A stretch of 6,951 nucleotides of DNA from Nitrospina sp. GTDB lineage: Bacteria; Nitrospinota; Nitrospinia; Nitrospinales; VA-1. Within the stretch, counting starts at the first letter, position 1. The number at the start of each line of letters is the position of its first letter. The position numbers and the translations under genes are program-made. Below the pieces are notes generated by a model that did not search any database, had not been told where the DNA came from, and saw nothing but the letters and a program-made list of their open reading frames with translations. This document shows positions 1 through 6,463 of the stretch, in pieces. The stretch is taken from contig JABJCF010000004.1 of assembly GCA_018665625.1 (NCBI GenBank), forward strand, positions 1-6,951, in the 5' to 3' direction.

Positions 1-1095
1 AAAACGCTTAGAACTCTGGAGCAATATTTGCCGATCAGGGTCGATGAAATGCTCGGTCAAAGCATTGATGTTTTTCACAAAAATCCAAGTAATGCACGTA
101 ATATTATTTCTGACCCAAGAAATCTTCCTCACTCCACTCAAATACAGCTGGGACCCGAGATTCTGCAGTTGTTGATCAGTCCGCTTTTTGATGAAAATCA
201 GAATTATATCGGCCCGATGGTGAGCTGGAGCCTTGTCACTGAAAAAATAAAAGCAGAACAGCGCGAAAAAGAAGATGCTGAAAAAATGCGAAAGGTGATC
301 ACCCATATCACCGAAAACTCGCAGACCCTGGCAGGTGCTTCCGAAGAATTAACCGCTACCAGCCAGCAGATGGCAGGCAACGCTGAAGAGACTTCCGCTC
401 AGGCCAATGTCGTTTCTGCCGCTTCTGAAGAAGTGAGTAAAAACGTACAAACGGTTGCCACAGGAACCGAAGAGTTGAACGCCAGCATCCGTGAGATCGC
501 GCAAAATGCCAACGAGGCCGCCCGCGTTACTACTGAAGCGGTTACTATGGCTGATTCGACCAACAAAACCATTTCCCAGTTGGGAGAGAGCTCTCAGGAA
601 ATCGGCAACGTTGTCAAAGTCATCACCTCGATTGCGGAACAAACCAACTTACTGGCATTGAACGCTACGATTGAAGCGGCGCGTGCCGGAGAAGCAGGTA
701 AAGGTTTTGCCGTAGTCGCCAACGAAGTTAAAGAACTGGCGAACCAGACTGGAAAAGCCACCGAGGATATCAGCCAGCGTATCCAGGCTATTCAAGGTGA
801 CACCTCAAGCGCTATTTCAGCAATCGGTGAAATAAGTAGTGTCATCAACCAGATCAACGACATATCGAACACCATTGCCAGCGCGGTAGAAGAACAAACC
901 GCCACCGCCAATGAGATGAGCCGCAATGTCGAAGATGCCAGCCGCGGAACTTCAGAAATTGCCAACAATATCGCAGGTGTGGCTCAGGCAGCCGAAAGCA
1001 CCACCCAGGGAGCCAGTGACAGTCAAAGTGCCGCTGCTGAACTGGCTCGTATGGCTGCCGAATTGCAACAAGTTGTCAATCAAAGCAACGGATAA
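1..1095 (+). CDS. Methyl-accepting chemotaxis protein, C-terminal part (PAS + MCP signalling domain), 5' end outside window
   Basis: The reading frame is open to the left edge, so the true start lies upstream; the TTG at 28 is not a credible start because the frame continues before it. Numbering codon 1 at base 1, residues about 1-85 look like the end of a PAS sensor domain (motifs DVFHKNP, DPRNLPH, LGPEIL and YIGPM are typical of PAS-MCP proteins). A charged linker (about 86-100) leads directly into the long helical hairpin of the signalling domain. The invariant tip that binds CheA and CheW is at about residues 211-250 ([33 protein letters not shown]). No HAMP domain and no membrane segment is visible between PAS and hairpin, which suggests a cytoplasmic or Aer-like receptor, although the missing N-terminus could carry membrane helices. 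The protein ends in NQSNG, without a CheR/CheB-docking pentapeptide. The ligand cannot be predicted. The family call is very secure; sensing role and localisation are inference. Confidence 0.96.
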   Translation, partial: KTLRTLEQYLPIRVDEMLGQSIDVFHKNPSNARNIISDPRNLPHSTQIQLGPEILQLLISPLFDENQNYIGPMVSWSLVTEKIKAEQREKEDAEKMRKVITHITENSQTLAGASEELTATSQQMAGNAEETSAQANVVSAASEEVSKNVQTVATGTEELNASIREIAQNANEAARVTTEAVTMADSTNKTISQLGESSQEIGNVVKVITSIAEQTNLLALNATIEAARAGEAGKGFAVVANEVKELANQTGKATEDISQRIQAIQGDTSSAISAIGEISSVINQINDISNTIASAVEEQTATANEMSRNVEDASRGTSEIANNIAGVAQAAESTTQGASDSQSAAAELARMAAELQQVVNQSNG

Positions 1096-1122
1096 TTAAA
1101 TCGGAATCCACCCTGATTTTTT

Positions 1123-1160
1123 ATTACACCCGTTTCTCCTCCTAGAGAAACGGGTGTAAT
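1123..1160. repeat. Perfect 16-bp inverted repeat after the chemoreceptor gene
   Basis: ATTACACCCGTTTCTC (1123-1138) is exactly mirrored by GAGAAACGGGTGTAAT (1145-1160) around a 6-nt loop. It starts 28 bp after the chemoreceptor stop codon, so it most likely ends or protects that transcript. It is not a canonical intrinsic terminator on either strand: the T-run (1117-1122) precedes the stem on the + strand instead of following it, and GCTTCTAAAC follows. It could be a U-tract-independent terminator, an mRNA-stabilising stem, or a binding site for a dimeric protein. Confidence 0.75.
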
Positions 1161-1239
1161 GCTTCTAAACCCCACGAAAGTGCCTATTTTCTCTATGCCT
1201 GCCCTATTAGGCTGGGTAGCCTCCCATTCAGGGGATAAT

Positions 1240-1269
1240 TTGACGAATTACTCCAATTTTAAGTATAAT
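1240..1269 (+). promoter_or_regulatory. Sigma70-type promoter of the Fe-S carrier gene
   Basis: TTGACG at 1240-1245 and a perfect TATAAT at 1264-1269 are separated by 18 bp, close to the ideal housekeeping promoter. Transcription should begin near 1276, giving a leader of about 60 nt before the ATG at 1336. A small stem (AGGCT 1209-1213, AGCCT 1218-1222) lies just upstream. I could not recognise an IscR, Fur or other named operator with confidence. Confidence 0.7.
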
Positions 1270-1323
1270 TAAAGAATCGTTAAGCCTACTTACGCTATCT
1301 AATAGAAGATTAAAGAGTTAAAC

Positions 1324-1330
1324 AGGGAGA
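1324..1330 (+). promoter_or_regulatory. Ribosome binding site of the Fe-S carrier gene
   Basis: AGGGAGA lies five bases before the ATG at 1336 and fixes that start codon. Together with the near-consensus promoter it suggests a well-expressed gene. Confidence 0.75.
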
Positions 1331-1335
1331 TTTTC

Positions 1336-1677
1336 ATGACGGTAACTACAGAGTTTGTAAAAATAACGCCTAAAGCCAGTGAAGAAGTCACCAAATTGGT
1401 GAAAGCAGAAAATAACCCTGAGATTGGGTTGCGACTTGCGGTAAAAGGCGGCGGTTGCTCGGGTCTGTCTTACGACTTGGCATTCACTCCTAAAGAAGAG
1501 GGCGACACGATCATTCAACATGAAACCTTCAATGTTTACATGGATGCCAAAAGCATGATCTACCTCAAGGGAATGCAACTGGATTTTCAAGATGGACTGC
1601 AAGGAAAAGGATTTGTTTTCGTCAACCCAAACGCAACATCGACTTGCGGTTGCGGCGAATCTTTTTCCATTACTTAA
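1336..1677 (+). CDS. A-type iron-sulfur carrier protein (HesB/IscA/ErpA family)
   Basis: This 113-residue protein has the normal length and pattern of A-type carriers, which receive Fe-S clusters (or iron) from the assembly scaffold and pass them to apo-enzymes in the cytoplasm. The three ligand cysteines are present: Cys41 in GGGCSGLSY, and Cys104 and Cys106 in STCGCGESF at the C-terminus. The N-terminal FVKITPKASEEV and the central YLKGMQLDF strand are also family-typical. The start is fixed by a strong ribosome binding site, and the gene has its own promoter and terminator, so it is probably monocistronic. The next gene codes for a YgfZ/Iba57-like protein; in other organisms Iba57 acts with IscA-type proteins in [4Fe-4S] assembly, which supports a late-step carrier role. 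ErpA, IscA and SufA cannot be told apart reliably by eye, so no symbol is given. Confidence 0.95.
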   Translation: MTVTTEFVKITPKASEEVTKLVKAENNPEIGLRLAVKGGGCSGLSYDLAFTPKEEGDTIIQHETFNVYMDAKSMIYLKGMQLDFQDGLQGKGFVFVNPNATSTCGCGESFSIT

Positions 1678-1732
1678 TAGCACCTGCACTTCAGCCAACA
1701 CAGGCCCCGGCCTTCACCGAATAGGTAAATGC

Positions 1733-1761
1733 ACGCATCCCTTGTGGATGCGTTTTTTTTT
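1733..1761 (+). terminator. Intrinsic terminator of the Fe-S carrier gene
   Basis: ACGCATCC (1733-1740) pairs perfectly with GGATGCGT (1746-1753) around the loop CTTGT, followed directly by a run of nine T (1753-1761). It lies 55 bp after the stop codon of the carrier gene and ends only five bases before the start codon of the next gene. Confidence 0.92.
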
Positions 1762-1766
1762 GAATT

Positions 1767-3473
1767 ATGCAAATAACCACTGAAACCCAGGAAGAAATAA
1801 ACCAGATCAGGCAGAACTGCGGTTACTTCTTTATGGATGGATGGAGCATCCTCACCGCTATTGGCAAAGAAACATTCTCTTTTCTACAAACCCAAACCAC
1901 CAATGACACCCTACAACTAGAAGTCGGACAAGGCCAAGCCAGTGCCGTAACCGATCGGCAAGCACGCCTGATAGCGAATTTCTCTGTCCACCGAATTGCT
2001 GAAAATGAAGCATGGCTTCTATCCGAAGACTCAAAAACCCTTTACGACCATCTCGAATCCTATCATTTTCGTGAGGACGTTACTTTCGAGAAATTTGACC
2101 AAAGCATATTAGCGCTACAAGGCCCCAAAAGCCTTCTGGTACTTGAAAAGATATTCACCCCTCTTCCAGAAAAACCCAACGATATAGTACGACAAGATGT
2201 AGAAGGTCAATCTGTTACGCTTATAAAGAAAACCCTGACGGGTGACGAAGGTTACCTGCTCTGCTTTCCCCCGGAAGTAAAAGAAGAATTCCTGCAAAAA
2301 CTGCTACAAGCAAATACCGAAATTCAGCCCACTAAAATTGGAGAACAGGCGCGGGAAATCCTTAGAATTGAAGCAGGCATTCCTATTTTCGGAATAGATA
2401 TGGATGGCAAAAATATCCTGCCCGAGACCGGCTTGGAGCACAGCTCCGTGAGCTATAACAAGGGTTGCTATATCGGACAGGAAGTCATCGCACGGATAAA
2501 AACTTACGGCGCTCCCAATTTTGCCCTAATGGGAATAACGATCGAAGGCCCGGTCTCGCCCCCTATGAACGGATCAATTCTCCTCGGAGATAAAAAAATA
2601 GGTGTCGTAAAAAGTTCAGTGCGCTCTGCAACGTTCGAAAAATTTATTGCCTTTGCCTATCTGCAAAAAGACCATCGTAGTCCAGATGTAGAAATGGATG
2701 TCGCAATCGATCAACGTCCCTTTAAAATTAAAACTTGTCTACTGCCTTTTTATCAAGCCGCAACAAGAAAAGAATATTCAAAAAAGCTATTGAATGACGC
2801 TTTGCAAATCTACAAAGAACAAGAAAATCTGGATAAACCTATTGCCATTTTAAGAGAAGCCATAGAAATCTATCCAAAACATGCGGAAGCTTATGAAGCG
2901 TTGGGGGTTTTTCTTGCAAAACAGGACAAGCTGGATGAGGCGATTGCCCTTATGAAACGCCTGACTGAGATCAATCCGCAGGAAATAATGGCACACACCA
3001 ACTTATCTGTTTATTACATGAAACAGGGGCGGATTGAAGATGCAGAAAACGAAAAAGCGGAAGCCACAGCTTTGCAATTCGAGCAAGCAGTAGAAAAAAG
3101 TATGGCAAAGAAACTGAAGAAAAAACAGCAAGAACAGAAAATAAAGGAAATGGAAGAAAAAATAGTAATGTTCAAAAAAGTTCTGGAGATCGACCCAGTA
3201 GATCAAGTGGCAAACTTTGGCCTAGGGTCCATCTACCTTGAAACAGGTCGCTATGAAGAGGGCCTTGGACCTCTCAACACCGTTGTAGAAAAATTCAAGG
3301 ACTATTCGGCAGCCTATCTGTTATTAGGAAAAACCCTGGAAAAACTATCGGAAAATGAAAAAGCTATTGATGTCTACAAGAAAGGAATTGCAGCCGCTTC
3401 CAAAAAGGGCGACCTAATGCCACTTAAGGACATGCAAAATAGAATGAATCAGCTATTACACTCTTCCCCCTGA
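1767..3473 (+). CDS. YgfZ/Iba57-like folate-binding Fe-S assembly factor fused to a TPR tail
   Basis: The protein has 568 residues; stand-alone YgfZ proteins have about 300-350. Residues about 18-335 form the GcvT/YgfZ fold: GWSILTAIGKETFSFLQTQTTND (about 25-47) is the usual N-terminal motif, and K232-G-C234-Y-x-G237-Q-E239 is the diagnostic YgfZ signature whose cysteine is needed for function in homologues. YgfZ/Iba57 proteins use tetrahydrofolate and help maintain or assemble [4Fe-4S] enzymes; the preceding A-type carrier gene fits this. From about 345 the protein changes to TPR-like helix pairs (345-440 and 477-545, with the motifs AYEALGVFLAKQDKLDEAI and AYLLLGKTLEKLSENEKAI), separated by a lysine/glutamate-rich coiled coil (443-471). 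This tail is probably a partner-docking platform. ATG 1767 is the first possible start, since a TGA lies at 1761, but it has no Shine-Dalgarno sequence. The 3' end overlaps the convergent gene by 25 bp. The domains are clear; the partner of the tail is unknown. Confidence 0.9.
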   Translation: MQITTETQEEINQIRQNCGYFFMDGWSILTAIGKETFSFLQTQTTNDTLQLEVGQGQASAVTDRQARLIANFSVHRIAENEAWLLSEDSKTLYDHLESYHFREDVTFEKFDQSILALQGPKSLLVLEKIFTPLPEKPNDIVRQDVEGQSVTLIKKTLTGDEGYLLCFPPEVKEEFLQKLLQANTEIQPTKIGEQAREILRIEAGIPIFGIDMDGKNILPETGLEHSSVSYNKGCYIGQEVIARIKTYGAPNFALMGITIEGPVSPPMNGSILLGDKKIGVVKSSVRSATFEKFIAFAYLQKDHRSPDVEMDVAIDQRPFKIKTCLLPFYQAATRKEYSKKLLNDALQIYKEQENLDKPIAILREAIEIYPKHAEAYEALGVFLAKQDKLDEAIALMKRLTEINPQEIMAHTNLSVYYMKQGRIEDAENEKAEATALQFEQAVEKSMAKKLKKKQQEQKIKEMEEKIVMFKKVLEIDPVDQVANFGLGSIYLETGRYEEGLGPLNTVVEKFKDYSAAYLLLGKTLEKLSENEKAIDVYKKGIAAASKKGDLMPLKDMQNRMNQLLHSSP

Positions 3474-5149
3474 CCCTTTACAAAATTCCAAATATCTGCT
3501 CCCGGTTTTAACACACCTGAATCAACAACCTTCTGATTCACAGTAACTCCGTGATCCATTAAAAACCAGAATCGCAAAAGTAATTTTTCTTCAGGTGTTG
3601 TATAGGTATCTTCCCATTCCGTCGTAGATTTATGCTCGGAAACCGCTTTGTATAGCGAAGAAGGAATATCCAACCGTTTTTTTTGCAAAAAAGTTTTATA
3701 GCCTTGTAACAAGGTTGACTGGAACTGCTTGCGACTGACTTTGATTAATTCAGAAACACTGGGTATCTGACCATCATGATATTCAAAAAACTTTAGCTTG
3801 TAATATTGATGGATGGTTTCTAATCTAAAATAACAATGCAACTCTGAAACCTTATCGCCATAAACCTTCTCAAGATATTTTCGTATCAAAGGCTTTCCCG
3901 CTTGGAGCAAAAGTTTATTAAGCCGCCCTCGTTCAAACAAATGGATTCGAACCGTACTCAAGTGTTTGGTACATTGCGCCTCTACATCGGCCTTTATTCT
4001 TTGGCATTTTGGAGGAATGCGATACCAGGCGATCTCGTCACTGGCGACCTTAAGGGAGTTTTCAAAGGCCTCACTGATTTGATGGTTGTTTGACCGCTTC
4101 GCCTGTTTGGCAATGATGTAAGCATTGTCCTTTGAAAATCCAAGATCCAATAACTGACTTTGAAAAACCTTTCGGTTTCCCATTAAAAAGCCACCTCGCT
4201 CTTTAATATGGTCTTTAGCCTTATCCACTCCTCTCAAAGCCAGACTTACATCTCTAGGCATTAAATCCAATCCTAACTCTTGAGAAAACTCATAGATCTC
4301 TTCAAGCGTTTTATAATTCAACTTATCAATAAAAAGAAATTTTTGAATATTAGATTCGCTGAATTTACAGGCTTCGAAAATCTTTATTTTTTTATACTTA
4401 ATTTCTTCCCAGTATTTTCTAGTGCCCTCTTTTTTCTTAAACTGCGATTGAATTTCAGACCGGGCTTTAAAAAAATAACTCCGCAGCAAGTACCATTCAC
4501 TTTCAAGAGTGGATTCAATAATCCAAATATATTTTGGAGTCAATACAGGAAGTTTTGGATCGTCTAAAAGATTAATTTCACCGGTAGCGAGAATATAATC
4601 GAGTAACTCTAAATGCCGCTCAAGCAGGATAGGATTGATCTGCTCTATGAATTTTCTAAAAATCGTTTTCCAACGGAAAGAATCAAAATCATGACCACTG
4701 CCATTGAGCTTCTTCATTTCTCGAAGCCTTTTCTTAACCCGTTGCAAGCCACCCTTTTCCATCTTTTGGAATAGCTTGTCGCGGCCAGAAATATCGCCGA
4801 TTTTAATTTGCTTCAATCGAGTGATTAGAGAAGGGACTCTTGAAGAGAATTGCAGATCAATTTCTTCATAGGAACTCGCATCGGAAAAATAAACTTCAGA
4901 GAGCAGGTCATCCACATAATCTAAAGAAACAACTACTTTTTTGACAAGCTTCTTGTATACATCGAAATCGAGACTCTTGTCACCGGTCTGACATGCTCGT
5001 ATATCGTTTAAAAATGTCCTGGCTCTTTTGGTTTCTTCAGGCTGCGAATGCGGGTCATTGATTACATTCAAAAATAAACTTTCTGCACCCTGCAATTCGC
5101 GCTTGGCAAGAAGCGCCAGTCCTTGTGTCATTGAATCAAAAATAAACAT
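3449..5149 (-). CDS. Hypothetical, largely helical 566-residue protein of unrecognised family
   Basis: I do not recognise this protein. It appears cytoplasmic: there is no signal peptide and no convincing membrane segment. It is rich in Lys, Glu, Leu and aromatic residues and predicted by eye to be almost wholly alpha-helical. The first 55 residues resemble a single TPR-like helical hairpin (GLALLAKRELQGAESLFLNV followed by ETKRARTFLNDIRA). Strongly basic stretches occur at about 129-148 and 236-256. The six cysteines (53, 261, 382, 393, 439, 564) show no metal-binding pattern, and no nucleotide-binding or catalytic motif is visible. The start ATG at 5149 has a weak AGG six bases upstream and a GGGAG farther away inside a hairpin. 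Base composition is AT-rich compared with its neighbours: bases 4381-4440 contain 15 G+C of 60, against 28 of 60 in 6001-6060 of the chaperone gene. The long intact frame and protein-like composition argue for a real gene; it may be lineage-specific or acquired. Confidence 0.85.
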   Translation of the reverse strand: MFIFDSMTQGLALLAKRELQGAESLFLNVINDPHSQPEETKRARTFLNDIRACQTGDKSLDFDVYKKLVKKVVVSLDYVDDLLSEVYFSDASSYEEIDLQFSSRVPSLITRLKQIKIGDISGRDKLFQKMEKGGLQRVKKRLREMKKLNGSGHDFDSFRWKTIFRKFIEQINPILLERHLELLDYILATGEINLLDDPKLPVLTPKYIWIIESTLESEWYLLRSYFFKARSEIQSQFKKKEGTRKYWEEIKYKKIKIFEACKFSESNIQKFLFIDKLNYKTLEEIYEFSQELGLDLMPRDVSLALRGVDKAKDHIKERGGFLMGNRKVFQSQLLDLGFSKDNAYIIAKQAKRSNNHQISEAFENSLKVASDEIAWYRIPPKCQRIKADVEAQCTKHLSTVRIHLFERGRLNKLLLQAGKPLIRKYLEKVYGDKVSELHCYFRLETIHQYYKLKFFEYHDGQIPSVSELIKVSRKQFQSTLLQGYKTFLQKKRLDIPSSLYKAVSEHKSTTEWEDTYTTPEEKLLLRFWFLMDHGVTVNQKVVDSGVLKPGADIWNFVKGQGEECNS

Positions 5150-5160
5150 AAAAAACCTAG

Positions 5161-5180
5161 CTCCCAGTTTGGGAGAACTG
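5161..5180 (-). promoter_or_regulatory. Two overlapping hairpins in the leader of the 566-residue gene
   Basis: CTCCCA (5161-5166) pairs with TGGGAG (5170-5175), and CAGTT (5165-5169) pairs with AACTG (5176-5180). The two stems share bases, so they exclude each other. On the minus-strand transcript the first stem buries the GGGAG that lies 11 nt before the ATG at 5149, while the second leaves most of it free. This could be a translational switch, but the stems are short and the GGGAG is farther from the start than ideal, so chance is possible. Confidence 0.35.
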
Positions 5181-5340
5181 TTTATATTCTTTGCCCTCGA
5201 TACTCTTTTTCAGCTTTCGTGCCATCAAGGAATATAATTGAACTCAAGCCCTGCTCTATAAGAGATTGAGGGATGAAGGAGTTTTTTTGCACCGTCCACC
5301 CATATCCTGATATCTTTTTCAAAATTCGGGTTTCCTAAAA

Positions 5341-5364
5341 CCAGTACTCTGGAATATTTTCCAG
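5341..5364. repeat. Three-part inverted repeat (CCAG / CTGG / CCAG)
   Basis: CTGGAA (5349-5354) and TTCCAG (5359-5364) form a perfect 6-bp inverted repeat around TATT. The CCAG at 5341-5344 can also pair with the CTGG at 5349-5352 around TACT, giving an alternative fold. It lies in the gene-free stretch and could be an operator or RNA structure. The short length makes chance a serious alternative. Confidence 0.4.
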
Positions 5365-5401
5365 ACCTCGCTATTTAGATGCTAGGGGAAAGGCGTAGGA
5401 T

Positions 5402-5421
5402 TTTAAAATTACTTTAAAATT
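5402..5421. repeat. Direct repeat TTTAAAATT, period 11 bp
   Basis: TTTAAAATT occurs at 5402-5410 and again at 5413-5421, a spacing of one helical turn, inside an AT-rich patch that is itself partly palindromic (ATTTTAAAAT at 5400-5409). Tandem AT-rich boxes in helical phase can be protein-binding sites or bent DNA, but no known regulator site is recognised. Confidence 0.4.
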
Positions 5422-5456
5422 TTGGACTTTGACTGAGGAAAAATCTGTTTTTTCAC

Positions 5457-5502
5457 AAAAAAAAGCCCAGACAGGGAGTCGGTGAAAACTCACTTCTGGG
5501 CT
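5457..5502 (-). terminator. Intrinsic terminator of the TorD-like gene
   Basis: Read on the minus strand, AGCCCAG (5502-5496) pairs with CTGGGCT (5470-5464), followed directly by a T-run corresponding to the eight A at 5457-5464. The 25-nt interior carries a small inner stem (GTGA 5482-5485 with TCAC 5490-5493). It lies about 60 bp after the stop codon of the chaperone gene and marks the end of the minus-strand operon. Confidence 0.88.
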
Positions 5503-5504
5503 AT

Positions 5505-5520
5505 AGGTGCTTGTGCACCT
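5505..5520 (-). other. Small hairpin just before the terminator
   Basis: AGGTGC (5505-5510) and GCACCT (5515-5520) form a perfect 6-bp stem with a 4-nt loop, two bases from the terminator stem. In the minus-strand mRNA it would stack as a second hairpin between the chaperone stop codon and the terminator, probably strengthening termination or protecting the 3' end. Confidence 0.6.
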
Positions 5521-5561
5521 GAAATCGGATAATTTATTTACCAGTCAATCTGTGGCCTTAA

Positions 5562-6386
5562 TTATTTAGGTTCACACTCTGATGGCGCATTGGCAATCAG
5601 GTCGTTTTCCATACTGTAGGACAACGAGCGATACTCTGGCTCTTCCACTTTTACGGGTTTAATATCCAGTAACAGGTTTTCATTTCTGAGAAAAATTGCC
5701 AGGATATCAACAATATCTTTATAGAGTCCCCGCTCCGCTTTTCTCGAAGTAAAAATACAAAACAAGGGGCCCCAACGGCCAATGTGATTACGCATGAATT
5801 TTTTCATGCTACTGGTCAAAACATTTATGTTCCGTTCTTCATGTCCATTCTGCACGCCAAAAGCTGTTCTAAAACACATGAAAAACATAAATGCTAATTC
5901 GATTGAAAGATGATCGACTCGTTCTTTGGTCCGGTTACGAGGCTGCTCAAATCCAAAGGTTTCATAGAAACCTCCTAATTGGATCAATACATCCGTTTGC
6001 GACTGAATACCGCCTTCGGTACCGTATTGCATTTCATATGGAGGGCACTCCATTGAAACAGCATGCCCAAATACCCGGACATACTCCTGCTGCACCTGCT
6101 TGATCGTCATTTTAGGCAGATATCTATCGAAGCCTTCGATGATGGATTTGACATGGTTCCAATCTTCTTCGTCAACCAGTGCAATATCCATAGGTTCAAG
6201 TAATGACTTGGGCCTAAAGAATTTTCGGTTCCAGGGATAACTGAAGGCACTGGAAAGGATATCGTAACAACGACCTCTTGCCAGTTGCAAAGATATGCGT
6301 TCTTCTTTCAACTCTTCCAGAGAACCGGTCTGACCAAGAACCGCGAGCATTGGGTCGCTTGCTTTAGCTTGAGTAACATCTCCCAT
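5562..6386 (-). CDS. TorD/NarJ-superfamily chaperone for a molybdoenzyme
   Basis: This 274-residue protein has the pattern of TorD/DmsD/NarJ-type redox enzyme maturation chaperones, which bind the catalytic subunit of a DMSO-reductase-family molybdoenzyme in the cytoplasm and hold it until cofactor insertion and export. Recognisable signatures are EYVRVFGHA (101-109), the core ECPPYEMQYG (113-122), GGFYETFGFE (138-147), VDHLSIELAFM (157-167) and HIGRWGPLF (201-209). The ECPPYE version resembles chaperones encoded with type II DMSO-reductase-family enzymes (nitrate, nitrite, selenate, dimethylsulfide or ethylbenzene oxidoreductases) more than classical TorD. An N-terminal extension of about 30 residues and a charged C-terminal tail after about 240 are extra to the core. 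The start ATG has GGAG ten bases upstream. The gene follows, 77 bp downstream, a gene for a Cys-pair protein and ends at a strong terminator, so it is the last gene of its operon. The client enzyme is not in the window. Confidence 0.9.
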   Translation of the reverse strand: MGDVTQAKASDPMLAVLGQTGSLEELKEERISLQLARGRCYDILSSAFSYPWNRKFFRPKSLLEPMDIALVDEEDWNHVKSIIEGFDRYLPKMTIKQVQQEYVRVFGHAVSMECPPYEMQYGTEGGIQSQTDVLIQLGGFYETFGFEQPRNRTKERVDHLSIELAFMFFMCFRTAFGVQNGHEERNINVLTSSMKKFMRNHIGRWGPLFCIFTSRKAERGLYKDIVDILAIFLRNENLLLDIKPVKVEEPEYRSLSYSMENDLIANAPSECEPK

Positions 6387-6463
6387 ATTTCTTAATCTCC
6401 ATATTTTTTCAGAAATCTATTGTTCAAGACGCCAGACATCTGAATTGATTTACGCCGCACAGG

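Larger units (their letters stand above)
5181..5456. other. Non-coding stretch with no convincing gene
   Basis: Together with the flanking leader and terminator this makes a gap of about 410 bp between two minus-strand genes. It should contain the promoter of the 566-residue gene, but I could not find a well-spaced -35/-10 pair on the minus strand; TATATT and TATAAA hexamers are present without good partners. A perfect TATAAT occurs on the + strand at 5233-5238, also without a good -35. The sequence holds several short inverted and direct repeats listed separately. A small RNA or regulatory region is possible but not shown. Confidence 0.5.

Noticed and set aside
1318..1701. 127-codon minus-strand frame across the Fe-S carrier gene
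   Set aside because: It lies wholly opposite a clearly conserved gene with promoter, ribosome binding site and terminator on the + strand; its composition looks like a shadow translation.
1592..1783. 63-codon + strand frame spanning the end of the carrier gene and the terminator
   Set aside because: It overlaps the conserved C-terminal cysteine region in another frame and runs through the terminator hairpin.
4280..4567. 95-codon + strand frame inside the orphan gene
   Set aside because: It is antisense to the long minus-strand gene, Phe/Ile/Leu-rich because of AT-rich sequence, and lacks a ribosome binding site.
5233..5238. Perfect TATAAT hexamer on the + strand
   Set aside because: No acceptable -35 sequence lies 16-18 bp upstream and no + strand gene follows.
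5273..5338. 21-codon + strand frame starting ATG AAG GAG in the gene-free stretch
   Set aside because: The only purine-rich sequence (GAGGG) sits directly against the ATG, the peptide shows no recognisable feature, and chance is likely at this length.
5891..6103. 70-codon + strand frame inside the TorD-like gene
   Set aside because: It is antisense to the conserved chaperone core and has no independent support.
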